64,000 nt of DNA, taken from NCBI RefSeq assembly GCF_003573695.1, contig NC_039363.1, positions 157,134,406-157,198,405 on the forward strand, given 5' to 3'. The position numbers and the translations under genes are program-made. Under the pieces are notes generated by a model. That model made no database searches, had not been told where the DNA came from, and was given only the letters and a program-made list of their open reading frames with translations. Below are positions 1-11,030 of this stretch, piece by piece (positions within the stretch are counted from its first letter, which is position 1; every line of letters begins with the position of its first letter). This stretch comes from Papaver somniferum (lineage: Eukaryota > Streptophyta > Magnoliopsida > Ranunculales > Papaveraceae).

Positions 1-165
1 TTAAGCTAAGTGAATCCTGATTTGCTGAAAACCATAAGTAAACAACAATTTTTAAACCCTTCTAACGAATTATCATTTTCACATAAGAACCAAGCAGAAG
101 TTAGAACTACAGATCACTATCATTATTGCGCACGGGGTAAAAGTTTAATGTTGTTACCGTTATGC

Positions 166-327
166 GTTGAAGCGCCAGAATTGAGCTAAATGGGAAAGTT
201 AGAGGCAGCTCTTTAAAATATCATTTCTATACAAGGGGTGAATGGCAATTCTCAGCTGTAGGATTAATGACCCAGCTACTTGGGAAAGTTGAAGCGCCAG
301 AATTGAGCTAAATGGGAAAGTTGGAGG
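166..327. repeat. Short direct repeat, 40-bp unit
   Basis: The segment beginning GTTGAAGCGCCAGAATTGAG occurs at 166-205 and again at 288-327 with one mismatch, an offset of 122 bp. Nothing else in 1-1000 looks like a known element. The repeat overlaps the low-coordinate end of a small minus-strand reading frame, so that frame may be partly repeat-derived. Confidence 0.85.
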
Positions 328-530
328 TCCTTTACAAATTGGATTGGATAATTTGGATCTTTCACTTGTGCGCTACTTGGCTCCTCTTGATCACCTGTTA
401 TATATCCTAGAACATATGAGAACAGTAATGATGTTAGAACACAAAAGATATCAAATCCTAAATGTACAACCAGAAAACTGATTACCAACAGATGGAAGCA
501 GCACCAACTCACCAAACCATGTTTTTTCAT
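276..530 (-). CDS. Small hydrophobic reading frame, unrecognised
   Basis: This is an 84-codon minus-strand frame. The first ~48 residues are very hydrophobic (a stretch around VVHLGFDIFCVLTSLLFSYV) and could form one or two membrane segments; the rest is polar. Inside it, an intron-like acceptor (ATATAACAG before GTGATCAAGAG) suggests the open frame may cross a splice site rather than be one exon. It lies ~1.2 kb downstream of a possible minus-strand TATA box, so it may belong to that transcription unit. I recognise no family. A chance frame is equally likely. Confidence 0.2.
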   Translation of the reverse strand: MKKHGLVSWCCFHLLVISFLVVHLGFDIFCVLTSLLFSYVLGYITGDQEEPSSAQVKDPNYPIQFVKDLQLSHLAQFWRFNFPK

Positions 531-1574
531 TGAGTGCTTCCAAAATTCGTTCTAGGAAAAATGAAAACATTTTTATCTGATTCAATCATATGGATATGAC
601 CTTTTACCAACATGTATAATGAAGGCAAACATATATCATCGCATCACATATTGCATAGTCCACCCAATTTATCTTTTAGTTGTTAATTGAGTGCTAAGAA
701 AATTCATTCTAACAAAAATTAAGACATTTTTATCAATCACCCTGCAATTGGTGCCTTGGAAACTTACAATTTGGAGATCCTTCTATTCTCCACTTCATTT
801 TCACATTTTTCTTTGAAATTTGTAGAAAGCTGCTGCTTCACTGCAACTTGGAAAAATCCTACAAAAATTTAGAGGTAGAAAAATCTCAGTATCACAAAAA
901 ATAAATAAGCTACTAACTATTGTTAATAAACCTGAACCAAAGATGATATGCTTACCTAGCAGCTAGTTTGTTTGCCATGCACAACACCATCTTAGATCTG
1001 AGAGTAGCATGCAATTTCATTTAGAAGATTTGAAATCATTTATCTAAATATCTATCTAACCAAAACTGGTTGCGGAATAATCATATTACCAAGGCTTTTC
1101 TGTTATTCTCGCCGGATAAAGCTGAAATTTCATAGAAAGCTTCTGGTATAACGAAGCTCTTCTCTTAAAAAACTGAAACCAAACCTATAGATGCATAGTA
1201 AACACAGTTTAACAGTACGTCATATACGTACTGATGGTTAATACATAAAACCAAACTGAAACCAAACCAAAAGCCACCAAAATGAAACTAAAATACCAGA
1301 TCTACAAACGAAACGAACGTAAAACATGATTTTATAACTAGATCTGGACTATTTTCATCAAAAACCACCAGTACATCATATACGTATTGATGATTAATAC
1401 ACAAAAGCAAACTAAAAACAAACCAAAGACCAACAAAATGGAATTAAAACATCAGATCTACTAATGAAATGAACATAAAACATGACTTTCTATCTAGATC
1501 TGAAGGATTTTTATCAAAATCGAAGTAAAAAAATTAAAAAATCAAGCACGAATATCGTAAGAACAAAAAATCCA

Positions 1575-1715
1575 CCTACCGATTACACTTGCAGAGCTCG
1601 AACTCACGAATCGAACAAAGACCTCAAATAATCTTCACTTGCAGACGTCTTCTCTGAAAACATAAATTGAGAGAATGAAAAAGAAACGAACGTCTCTATC
1701 CGTTTTTATATAGTG
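1575..1715 (-). promoter_or_regulatory. Possible minus-strand core promoter and first untranslated exon
   Basis: On the minus strand TATATAAA lies at 1712-1705. About 30 bp downstream begins a pyrimidine-rich stretch without long open frames, which ends at a good donor (TCG followed by GTAGGTGG near 1580). This arrangement (TATA box, leader exon, donor) is typical of a plant promoter with an intron in the 5' leader. The downstream gene would lie between 1 and 1575 and beyond the window edge, and I cannot identify it. Confidence 0.35.
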
Positions 1716-1740
1716 CGGGGTGTTTTGGGAATTATGATAA

Positions 1741-1764
1741 TACGTCACATGTGTCCCGCACGTG
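1741..1764. promoter_or_regulatory. ACGT-core cluster with a G-box
   Basis: TACGTCA at 1741-1747 and the G-box CACGTG at 1759-1764 lie within 24 bp, just upstream of the putative minus-strand TATA box. ACGT-core motifs are known bZIP binding sites in plant promoters. Any actual regulatory role is inferred from position only. Confidence 0.3.
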
Positions 1765-2686
1765 TACAGGAGGACCTAGGCTTAAAAAATTAGATCCAGT
1801 TTCATGTTTTCTTTTAATTATGGACCTATGCTTACTGGGTTTTAATGGGTGGACCTGCCACTAATTAGTATCACTAAACTAGTACTTATAGGTAATTCCT
1901 ACATTACTGAATGATCCATTTAATGGGGCTTCTATATATTATTTTTCACTTTTTTAATTCGATCGCGAGTTTTAATTTATCCGTTTCATAAAGAATTTTC
2001 AGGGTTTTTTTGTAAGGTTCTGAGAAACCTAAAAACTTTTGATTTCACTTTGAATTTCTTATCTGATCATTCACAATCATAATCGATTTGTAACCTTGTT
2101 ACGATTCTCATCATTTTGAACTAATACCTACGAATCATTTCGAAAACATTTCATCACCAAGTTTTAGGGTTTATCGTTATGATTCAACTGATCTATTAAT
2201 CGTTTGATCCGATTTTAAAATTGATTTCAGATTCGTAATTAGTGAATCTAAATCTACATCACCCATCTGATGTTTTTGAACGGGAACTACTTTCGGATTT
2301 GGACCTATTTAGAATTTATCTGTTATTAATTTATTTTCATAGCTTTCCTGCTATTGCAACAAGATAATATGGTTTTCAACCTCTGATTATTGATAACTAA
2401 CGCAGAGAACTTTCCTTGGCTGTTCCCGGAAATGTTCTTAAGTTACATCTTTTTAGAAACCTCAGTCAAAGTTTTAAATGCAACCAACTCAATTAAAGGT
2501 AAGTCTTTACTTTATTTTCAATTATTTACATGATACTTGTATTACAGTCTATGTTCTTGGATGTGCATCTGGTCTTGGCATGTAATTAGATGTGTATCTT
2601 TGATGCCTGCGCATTTTATACATCCTGATAGACCAGATGTATATATGCAGGGGAAATACAAGTAGACTATGAGATAGATTGATCTG

Positions 2687-2775
2687 ATGGAGAAGAGGGT
2701 GGTTATGGCAGAGTCGATGCTGGAGGGTACATTACAGTACCAATCTGGTCAAGCTAAGTGTTCAAATCCATCAAG
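2687..2775 (+). CDS. Possible short coding exon, unrecognised
   Basis: An ATG at 2687 opens a frame of 29 full codons (MEKRVVMAESMLEG...) that ends directly at a donor-like AAG/GTATC at 2775/2776. The surrounding 1900-2990 is otherwise AT-rich and stop-rich, with leader-like sequence upstream. I recognise no protein family and found no certain next exon, so this may be a chance frame. Confidence 0.2.
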
Positions 2776-2949
2776 GTATCATATCCGCATCCATCTCAAA
2801 TCCAATAATTATTCTGCCGCTCCTCCGTTCATGTTGATTTCATATCAGTCTGTTTAGATAAATGCTTAGTAAATTTGCTAGGTACGAATTAAAACGTTCT
2901 CTCTTAAGATTCTGATGGTCCAATTGGGCTCTATCTAATAGTTTCTCCC

Positions 2950-3276
2950 ACTAGATTCACCAACCTCATTGATTTCGATCAAATTCAGTTGAAATTGTCA
3001 TTGGGGATTTTATCAATGCTGAATCTGGTGGTAATTACATTGCAGAATGCTATTGAATCCATTGAAAGGGCTGTAGAGCATGGAATAATGAATTTTCTTA
3101 TTTCGTCAGATTCTACAATGCCATGGTTTGTGCTGGCTGATTGCCTAGCCAAGAAAGGTGTTCGATTAAATAAAGGTCAGGTGCTTACTTTCTCTTCCAG
3201 GCCTGCATTTTTTTGTCGAGGATGGAGTGGCCATCTGAATCACAAATTGTATTCTGTTAATACTTGCAAAGTTTAG
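2950..3276 (+). pseudogene. Decayed RNase H-like (RVT_3) fragment
   Basis: The frame has an ATG at 2989 and stops at 3276. It contains AIESIERAVEHGIMNFLISS followed closely by an ADCLAKKGV-type motif and a phenylalanine-rich end with RPAFF. In plant LINE and RVT_3 RNase H domains a helix of the type 'AVEHGI...L..DS' is followed some 50-60 residues later by 'ADxLAKxG' and a short tail. Here the two motifs are only about 13 residues apart, so the central part of the domain is missing. I infer an internally deleted RNase H fragment, probably transposon-derived. There is no LINE poly(A) tail next to it. Confidence 0.4.
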
Positions 3277-3713
3277 CCTTTGTGAGCTATTTTTTTGGTC
3301 ACAATTTGTTCTTAAAATTGGTTATTTGGTAGTGAAATTTCATTGATTTGGCAAAACCCATAAATATCAGTATTATTTATCACTTATCAGGTAATCTCTG
3401 TTTTGAGGTACAACAGAAAACTACTTGACGAAAAGGAATTTGGAGAAGCTCTATATGGGAGTATTCATTATGAGCTTTTTTTTCTCTTCAGCCTCAAGAG
3501 TCATAATATACTTGTAAGTCCATCATGCCTTCCTTCGTTTTATTTGGTTGTTAATCATAATAAATTGAATGGCTTCTAATTGAATGCATTAATCTAATCT
3601 ACTTCATTCATACAATGATAGTCAAAAAATTGTTTTTAAATCAACAAATATGTCTAGACTTCCTTTGCTAGAGGAAAATAGATAGTCTTGCTTTAGTTAC
3701 AGAAAAAAAGGGA

Positions 3714-3926
3714 TCAGCAAAAACTGTTCTCCATTAGTTTCACAAACTCATTGAAATCTATCCTCCCATCACTGTTGTCATCAAATCTTCTGATCATTAT
3801 ATTGCAATTCTCCAATGTTAGTCCTTCTCTGATTCCCAAAGCAGACAGAACCTTCTGCAACTCATTTGCGTCTATGAACCCATCCCTGTTGTCATCAAAC
3901 ACATCAAAAGCAGCTCGTGCAGACAT
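3714..3926 (-). pseudogene. Calmodulin-like EF-hand pair, C-terminal fragment
   Basis: The 70-codon frame holds two canonical EF-hand calcium loops: residues 11-22 (DDNRDGFIDANE) and 49-60 (DDNSDGRIDFNE). Each has Asp at loop position 1, Gly at 6, Ile at 8 and Glu at 12, so both should bind calcium. Plant calmodulin-like proteins normally carry two such pairs in about 150-200 residues; only the last pair is present. The frame stays open upstream for ~38 basic codons, without EF-hand character, until a TAA near 4040. The stop comes right after the last helix, as in full-length relatives. I read this as a 5'-truncated gene copy. A short intact two-EF-hand protein cannot be excluded. Confidence 0.6.
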
Positions 3927-4107
3927 AGTATTCTTCTTTAAATTGTTTCTCCCACTATGTTTGGTTGTTTTTTCCCTAGGTCTTTTTAAATTTCTTGTCG
4001 GTTTGATTCTGTTTTTATAAGTCTCAACTGGATATAATGTGGATTTTTACTTCCATTACGTTGCAGATGTCGGTAACATATTGAATGACCTTACTTTTGG
4101 GGAGGGA

Positions 4108-4517
4108 GGCTGAGTTATAGGTGAGTTCTTTAACGGGGCACAATGCTTTCTTGCTTTTCGCCATCGAGCATTGATGTCTGTCCTGCGAAGCATCTTAACT
4201 TACAAAGCTTAACTGTCTGAATGATTCAAACCTTCAACTATAGCTAATGAATAAAGTTCTTTTTCCAGTGTAGGTTCTAAAGGTTTTCTTCAACTGAACT
4301 ACCATTTGATGTGGCTGAGTTATAGGTGAGTTCTTTAACGCGACACAATGCTTTCTTGCTTTTCGCCATCAAACATTGACGTCTGTCTTGCGAAGCATCT
4401 TAACTTGCAAACCTTAACTGTCTGAATGATTCAAACCTTCAACTATAGCTAATGAATAAAGCTTTTTTTTCCAGTGTAGGTTCTAAAGTTTTTCTTCAAC
4501 TGAACTACCATTTGATA
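4108..4517. repeat. Two-copy tandem duplication, 205-bp period
   Basis: The segment starting GGCTGAGTTATAGGTGAGTT at 4108 is repeated from 4313 with a few substitutions and runs to about 4517. It contains no reading frame of note. The second copy directly precedes a leader-like stretch and a small frame at 4618. Confidence 0.9.
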
Positions 4518-4617
4518 GGGTTGATTTCTTATTTTGTTTCCTCCTCCATCAGAAGTCAGAACTAAGGTTTGATTAGCTGTTTTCTTTCGTTTTGATTGTA
4601 ACTTCCGTTTTGCGACT

Positions 4618-4710
4618 ATGTCTGCACAAGCTGCTTTGAAACCAACTCAGGCACCTGGGTGTCATGAAGCGGGAGCAACCTGTTCGACTGGAACATCTCC
4701 TAATTCCTGA
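4618..4710 (+). CDS. Very short reading frame, unrecognised
   Basis: ATG at 4618 and TGA at 4708 enclose 30 codons (MSAQAALKPTQAPG...). Its first ~22 bases nearly match, in inverted orientation, the start of the EF-hand frame at 3926. The downstream protein differs completely. It may be a leftover of a rearrangement rather than a gene; 4720-5100 shows nothing recognisable. Confidence 0.15.
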   Translation: MSAQAALKPTQAPGCHEAGATCSTGTSPNS

Positions 4711-5149
4711 TCTGGAAGGGTGTTACCCAAGGTATGATGCTGTATATTTAATGAGATTGGGAATCTAGAAAGATTAATAATGTTGGGGACTGCTAATAGG
4801 GCTTTATTTAAAAGACAGGAATTGAAGGAAAGCCGTTTTGGTACGTGGATGATCCTGATCTTGTCGTGCTAAGGCAATCAAATATGTAGGAATTGAAGTT
4901 TGGCAAGCTGGGCTAATGATTATGGGTTCTAATACTCTTTTAGCCTTTGCTTTTTTCTTTTTGATGTGGTCTTCTTCGATGTTGTTTGGACTAAGAATTT
5001 GTATGACAGAACTTTTACAATATATACCAAATTTGTTTTGAAGTTAAAATGCTCTTAGTTTTCGATATTACTTTTATTTGCAATTTAAGGATTAAAAAAA
5101 TAATTTTATATAATTTAAAAATAATATATTGGCTGGTAATTCAATTTTG

Positions 5150-5335
5150 GAATTAATGACAAGTAATGTCCGTCAAAAATTTAAAATTATTGACAGAGTT
5201 TAATATTGATAAGTATTGACAGTAGGTTACTATCAATTACTGTTTTACATCTCAAATAACGACAGGCCTATGGACAGGCGAGGTCTGTCAATAATATCTA
5301 TTAACGACAGACCTAGTCTGTCGAAAAAGTTGGTT
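5150..5335. repeat. Cluster of GACAG/CTGTC motifs
   Basis: Short direct and inverted copies of TTGACAG, GACAGGCC, GTCTGTCAAT and GACAGACC recur in under 200 bp. Such subterminal motif clusters occur at the ends of some plant DNA transposons. No opposite end was found, so the element type is left open. Confidence 0.35.
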
Positions 5336-5344
5336 TCTGGCTTA

Positions 5345-6918
5345 GTGGTGCACACCAAAGTTATCGAAACCAAATAAGAAATCTTCCTCGTCTTCAAATC
5401 TTCTTTAATCTTCAATAAACACCTGCACAACACCACTTGAATCTCTTGTAATCAATCACACATAGAACGGAGTCTGTTAACAATGGATTTTCACAAGACG
5501 TTTTTAGATCTACAAACTAAAGATACCGTCGATACTTCGATCTAGTTTGACTGAATTTTATATCAGAAGAGAAGATTCTCAAGAATAAACAAACTAGGTG
5601 CAATCAAAGTTCAACAACCGTTAGTCAATCAAACCAATCGAAAATTAAAATAAACTGCAATTATCCAGTTTCCCACCAATGGTACTCGTAGACGCTTCTT
5701 GATCCCACAGAAGTCTTTAAACGAGCGGTCTAAGAGATTTCGCCTAATTAGGGTACTTTCCTCTCCGATTAGACGGCTCCACCAAAAACAACAAAAAGAT
5801 GAAGTTTGCATGGCTCTTAGGATAGTTTGCTCGAAATGCAAACTTAGGTATTTATAGACCAAGGATGTTTGGACACCAAGGAATTTCCAAAACCGAATAT
5901 TCTCAAGATATGCAATAAATGCCTTAATCAGTTTTCATAATTTCTGGAAATGATTTGTCCAATATTTCCGAAATCTCACTAGAAAATCTCCAATTAGTAA
6001 ATGCAGATTACCAATTTTTATTCTCTAAACATGCATCTAATTGCTGGTATTAAAAGCATATAAAACTAATAACCTTAATTAAAAGATTCTTAATTTATTT
6101 CGGTCCGGGAGCTCCTTGAGTTATTAAGGAATATCTTTGAACAATAAAAGATAACAATTACTGAACATGTTCAAAGTATGTCGACATCTTTTCTTTGTAA
6201 ATCCTCTTTCATATTTACAATCTTGGAACCGATTATACCACACTTCCAAACAAGTTAGAATTGGTTCATATGTATTATAAGAACTATGTGATTGATCAAA
6301 TATCAAATCACTAATCATGGGCTTACGATTTTACCAAACACAAGGATTGGTTCTACCTTAATATGGTTACTGGGACCGGTTATATCAGTTACCAGGATCG
6401 GTTATATCAGTTACCAGGACCGGATACCATATTCTCATGGTATTACTTGTGATCGGTTACACAAGTCACCAGGATCGGTTACACCAATTACTAGGACCGG
6501 TTACGCCAATTACAAGGATCGATTACACAACTCTTTTGTGATCGGTCACACCAATTACTAGGATCGGTCACACCAATTACAAATATCGATCATACCATCT
6601 TAGGTGATTACTTAGGATCGGTTACACTAATAAAAGTCATACCAATACATAAGTCAGGCACTGTGATTAGTTTTACCAAGATACATAACAAATTATGATC
6701 GGTTCTACTAACTCACACATATTGGTAATCCAAATATATGTAATGAATAACAATACCAATAAGCCTAGCGATTTCCTTTCGATTCATAAAACAAGTTCAT
6801 GAATGTACTTCCTTTAAACAAATGCAAACATTGTTTCCTAGGATGAAAACTTCACCTTTACCCATACACACAATCACAATAGCATTCATACGATTATGTC
6901 AATGTCTTATTGTTTGAC
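5345..6918 (-). mobile_element. Truncated reversed LTR of Sirevirus-like family A
   Basis: In reverse orientation this segment follows the family A LTR seen at 30282-33098, 36957-39782 and 47388-50157. Shared landmarks are the motif GTGCACACCAAA, the TTCAATAAACACCTGCACA segment, the regions around GTTTCCCACCAATGGTACT and CCTAATTAGG, and the CGATTATGTCAATGTCTTAT end. It lacks both LTR termini, so no target duplication can be seen. It is visibly more diverged than the other copies, suggesting an older insertion. Confidence 0.85.
6360..6625. repeat. Minisatellite inside the reversed LTR: GGATCGGTTACACCAATTAC
   Basis: About ten imperfect copies of a ~22-bp unit (accgg/atcgg + TTACACCAATTAC) follow each other. 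The same position in the other family A LTRs has a looser set of GGGGAACCGATCCTA units, for example around 31030-31230. The motif appears to have expanded locally in this older copy. Confidence 0.8.
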
Positions 6919-6924
6919 AGTTTA

Positions 6925-7680
6925 TGTTGATTTTGGTAATTTCGAGTGTGTGGGTGAGAAACGAGTCTAAACCCTAAACAATGTACTGCAAGGGAGTACT
7001 TTGATTCGAGAGATCAATCTGTACAAATCCGGCCTAAACCAAGAAATGGCCGTTCCAGACTTGCTTCAGTCACAAAGTGAAGGAGAAGGGTTGGTCTAGG
7101 GAGGGAAGCGAAGAGAGTGCTGAGACCAGAATGGTTGATTCGGGAAGAGTAGTTTTTTGACGACTTGTATCAGAAAGTGAAAAGCTAACAGATGGGAAAG
7201 CTAACAAGTGATTTCTGAGTGTTGTATTCTCCTGACCAAAACTTGTCCTTTAGTGGAAATAGGTGAGACCTATTTATACAAGTCGCAACAAAAACATACC
7301 ACAGTCTCGTAAGAAGTGGAAACAGTTGAGTAAATGGAAGAAAGTGGTAACGGGTAACGCCTGGAATTGATGTTTCCATAATGAAGGAAACGTTTCACCA
7401 TTACTTCCTGTATTTACTAACCGCCTCACTCTTATGACACCTTCTTGTAACAGGTGTACTGTACGCCACACGTTGTAAACCGCCAGACCAATACCCTGAT
7501 GAGCATCCCCCAGTTTGTTACATGTTTTGATGTCTCGATTGTTTTCGTGGAAAACGTGTAGCATGTTGCTATTGTTTGGGAAGTTAAGATCGAGAGGCTT
7601 ACCGGTTCGGTGGTGACTTTTGACGGTTGAGACTTCGCATCTTGAAAGGAAGGTTAGTCGTTGATCGTGGTTACCTTCCG
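6925..7680 (+). mobile_element. LTR-like repeat, family D (partial)
   Basis: From TGTTGATTTTGG at 6925 the sequence matches, with substitutions and small indels, the segment from 54155 to 54420. Shared parts include CGAGAGATCAATCTGTA, CCTAAACCAAGA and GTTCCAGA. A TATA-like TATTTATACAAG lies near 7270. The TG start, the TATA box and insertion into another LTR suggest an LTR start. I could not find a matching end, a primer site or a coding region. The inner part merges into the GC-rich tandem repeat that follows. Confidence 0.5.
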
Positions 7681-8106
7681 TTGGTAGCCAGTGGCGTGGC
7701 CACGGTGCTGGCATGGCTTGCGTGGCGTGGCTAATTAGGGTTTGGTGCCGTGACCAAAGAATTGGCACAGCTAAATATGTGTCGTGGCCAAAGAGTTGGC
7801 AGCGTATCCAAAGGTTTCCACAATTCGTTTGATGGCAAGTTTGTACGGCTAAGATCTGCATCTCAGGAGGAAGGATAGTCGTTGATTGTTACAACCTTCC
7901 GTTTGGCAGCCAGTGGCATGGCCGGCATGGCTTTGGCGTGGCCAAATTAAGGCTTTGGCACCGTGGCTAAGAGTTGGCATCGTAGCCAAGAGATTGCCAC
8001 AAGTCGTTTGGTGGCAAGTTTGTACGACTGAGATCTGCATCTCAGAAGGCAGGACAGCCGTTGATTGTTGCCACCCCGTTTGGCAGTCAGCGGCATGGAG
8101 GCATGG
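7680..8106. repeat. GC-rich tandem repeat, ~200-bp unit, first block
   Basis: Two consecutive units carry GGCATGGC-type runs, GAGTTGGCA.CGTAG/CCAA, TTTG.TGGCAAGTTTGTACG and GATCTGCATCTC.GGAGGAAGG. The block is clearly richer in G and C than its surroundings. A third and partial fourth unit resume at 10772, so a single array was split by the element at 8107-10771. Confidence 0.85.
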
Positions 8107-10771
8107 CCGGCAACGGATAAATATCCGGCAGATATTGGCAGTTCCGATAAGGTTAAGAATTATCGGATATCCGATAATATCCGACGGATATCAAAAAATC
8201 CAATTCGATAAGGTTAAGGTTAAGCTATCGGATATCAGATTTTTATCCGTTAATATCCGATAACTAGGAAAAAACTAAAATCTTGAAAAAAACAGTCTTT
8301 GGCTTTTTAAGTTCAAAATGTTCAGTGAAAAGTACAAACCCACACAAACACAGTCTAGCGAATGCAAAAGAAAGTACACTACAGGCTACAACAAAGCCAA
8401 AAAAGAAAAAAGCAATGTTTAACAGAGTAACAGTCACAGAGGCTAACAATGTCAACACGCTGGTGAGTAGTGTAACTTAGTGTGATCTTGCTTGGCTGCC
8501 TGGCATGTTATATCATTGCATCAACTTCACTTCAGTCCACGATTTCCGTATCTGCATTCACAAATCACAAATAATCACTTGATAAGAACCACTATAAGCA
8601 ACAGTGCAACACACATACCTTCATGCTAACCAAGCAAAAGATAATGGGATCTCAACATTAGAAAATTTGAGCTGAATAGCTTTTTCGCAGTCATTCACAT
8701 TACAAGATTCAAGATCACTTCCACTACAGCTTTTTCGCAGTAACTACAAAATACTGTACAAATTTTCATGATAACTTGGACTTGACATAAGCCATTGTCC
8801 TTACTCAATCTAAATCATCTCAATGAAGTATAAAACAAAACACATCTAATGGAACACTACTAGCAGTACGAAAGCAGGGTAGGTTTCTTAATACTTTGGT
8901 GCTGGTTTCTTAATAGCAGGGAAAATGATGCGACATATCTATGCAGGCAGCAAATATAAAGAGACACCTTATCAAAAAAAAAAAAAAAGAATATGTGCTG
9001 GAAAGTCTAGCAGAGAATAAGTGTTCGAATTTGAGAAAATAATAGATGCAGGGAAATGACAAAGTCACAAATTGGCATAAACTCAGCTGGATACCAAACA
9101 AAATATCTGAAGACGAATAAAAGGTGAACAAGCAATTCTACATATGCTTGATAAAGATCCTGTTTCTTTGTTGATTAGTGAGACGACATGGAGAATCAGC
9201 TACAGGCTGCACACAGCTCTACTCTCTAACAAAAAGGATATCATAAAGCCTGAATTTTCGTTAGTCAGATAGCACTACATATGGTCAGTTGGTACAAGCA
9301 TACTAATTACATGGAACAAATCTTGGATAGATACTGCAAACTATGGACATTAGATAACTAACCATCCAACGCAACCATATGCTTAAGTGAAGAATGCACA
9401 ACTGTTCTGTTAAGCACGGTATGTGAGTCTATGATCTGTCTACTTTAATCATGCAATATCAGAATTAATGGTTAATTAATACCATACGAAATGGTTGATT
9501 AATCGAGCTATTAACACAGTTGGTGTCTCACTGATATCTCTCAAAGTCAAATAACCTAATCTGAGGCGCATCACTCACTCTGTGGGAAAATTTAAGATGA
9601 ATGGGTCCCAACATTTTCACAACCAAATGGTCTGCGAGTCTATGATCTGTCTACTTCAATCATGCGTCATTTAATTACAAGTGCAATCTAAAGTCTAAAG
9701 TCTGAAAGTTCAGAGTCTGAAAGTTCAGAATAAATGTACATTCACAGCTCTACTAAAAATTTATAAACAGATCAACTATTGGGACACTAACAGTTAGTGA
9801 AGAATTAACCCAAAATCACCAGTGTCACAGCAAATATAATGCTCATAGAATTCTTACAGCTCACGACAAAAACAACAAATCAAAGAACATTACCTGGATG
9901 AGCAGATTCTGTTGCTTTCCCTAGTGGTGATTCTTTCTGTTAAGGGGACAAACATCACTACATAAGTGAGTATACAATCTTGCAAAACATATTGTCTAGT
10001 AGAAAGAATACTATCGAAAATCCAAATAATCCACAAGGAGATGCAGGACGACTAAAGTCAACAATGCACTGATTGTTAATTGGCTGGCTAATATTTCACA
10101 TATACTCAACCAAAATCAAATTGAAGAAAACCATTACTATTTAACTCAAAAGAATAGAAAGGTCCCAAAAATCGAAACCCTAATTTTCTCAGGAAAAAAA
10201 TTGATTCTCAAAATTAAACATAGAATTATAGAAACATTCATGACTTACTTAGTCTTTCGATTAGATTAGAATCATTAGAAGAACATCAAAATCATACATC
10301 AAAATATGCAATCGATTTTGGGAAGAAAAAAAAACCTAACTTTGAAACATTAGAATCATTAGATTCATGACTTACTTAGTTACTTCTCTGAGAGTCTCTG
10401 ATAATCACTCAGTCCGTCTCTCCCAATCTTCTCAAACTTCTCGATCTGATTCTCTTCTGTGTTAGATGTAGAATGAAAAAAAAGGAAGATAATACAGTAG
10501 TCAGTAGATATTAGAGAATAGAGAGTATAGGTTCTCACTTCTCCGAGTCTATCGATAATACATAGGGGTAGTAAATTACAAGTACACCCCTAGGCTATCG
10601 GATGTCGAATATTAACCTAACGGAAAGATCTTAATCCGATTCCGATTTCGATAAGAGGTATTATCCGATTGTTTATCGGATTCCAATATCCAATATGTTG
10701 GATTAAATTCTTTAGGATGTCGGATTTTCGGAAATGGATCTCGGATTTCGGCTATCCATTGCCAGTCCTAC
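8107..10771. mobile_element. hAT-like DNA transposon, non-autonomous
   Basis: The left end begins CCGGCAACGGATAAATATCC and the right end, read in reverse, GTAGGACTGGCAATGGATAG. The two are imperfect terminal inverted repeats of the (C)TGGCAAYGGATA type seen in many plant hAT elements. Both subterminal regions are filled with CGGATATCCGATAATATCCG-like motifs (8110-8270 and 10600-10760). The flanking octamers aggcatgg (8099-8106) and cggcatgg (10772-10779) match at 7 of 8 bases, as expected for the 8-bp hAT target duplication, although the repeat unit itself contains this motif. No transposase frame is visible. A short minus-strand exon-like segment bounded by AG and GT occurs near 9895-9945. 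The 2.6 kb between the ends otherwise shows no gene. Confidence 0.7.
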
Positions 10772-11030
10772 CGGCATGGTTTTGGCATGGCCAACTTAGG
10801 GCTTTGGCGTCGTGGCCAAATTAGGGTTTTGGAACCGTGGCCAAGAGTTGGCACCGTAGTCAAGAGATTGCCACAAGTCGTTTGGTGGCAAGTTTGTACG
10901 GCTGAGATCTACATCTCGGGAGGAAGGACAGCCGTTGATTGTTGCAACCTTCCATTTGGCAACCAGCGGCATGGAGGCATGGCTTTGGCATGGTTTAGGC
11001 GCGGCCAAGCTAGCATGTTTGGTCATAATG
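10772..11030. repeat. GC-rich tandem repeat, second block
   Basis: This is the continuation of the ~200-bp array interrupted by the hAT-like element. One full unit and the start of another are present, with the same GGCATGG, AAGAGATTGCCACAAGTCG and TTTGGTGGCAAGTTTGTACG landmarks as 7860-8090. It passes directly into the TGCATAAC array. Confidence 0.85.

Noticed and set aside
7274..7861. A 195-codon minus-strand reading frame
   Set aside because: It lies across the family D repeat and the GC-rich tandem units; its residues follow the repeat pattern and match no protein family.
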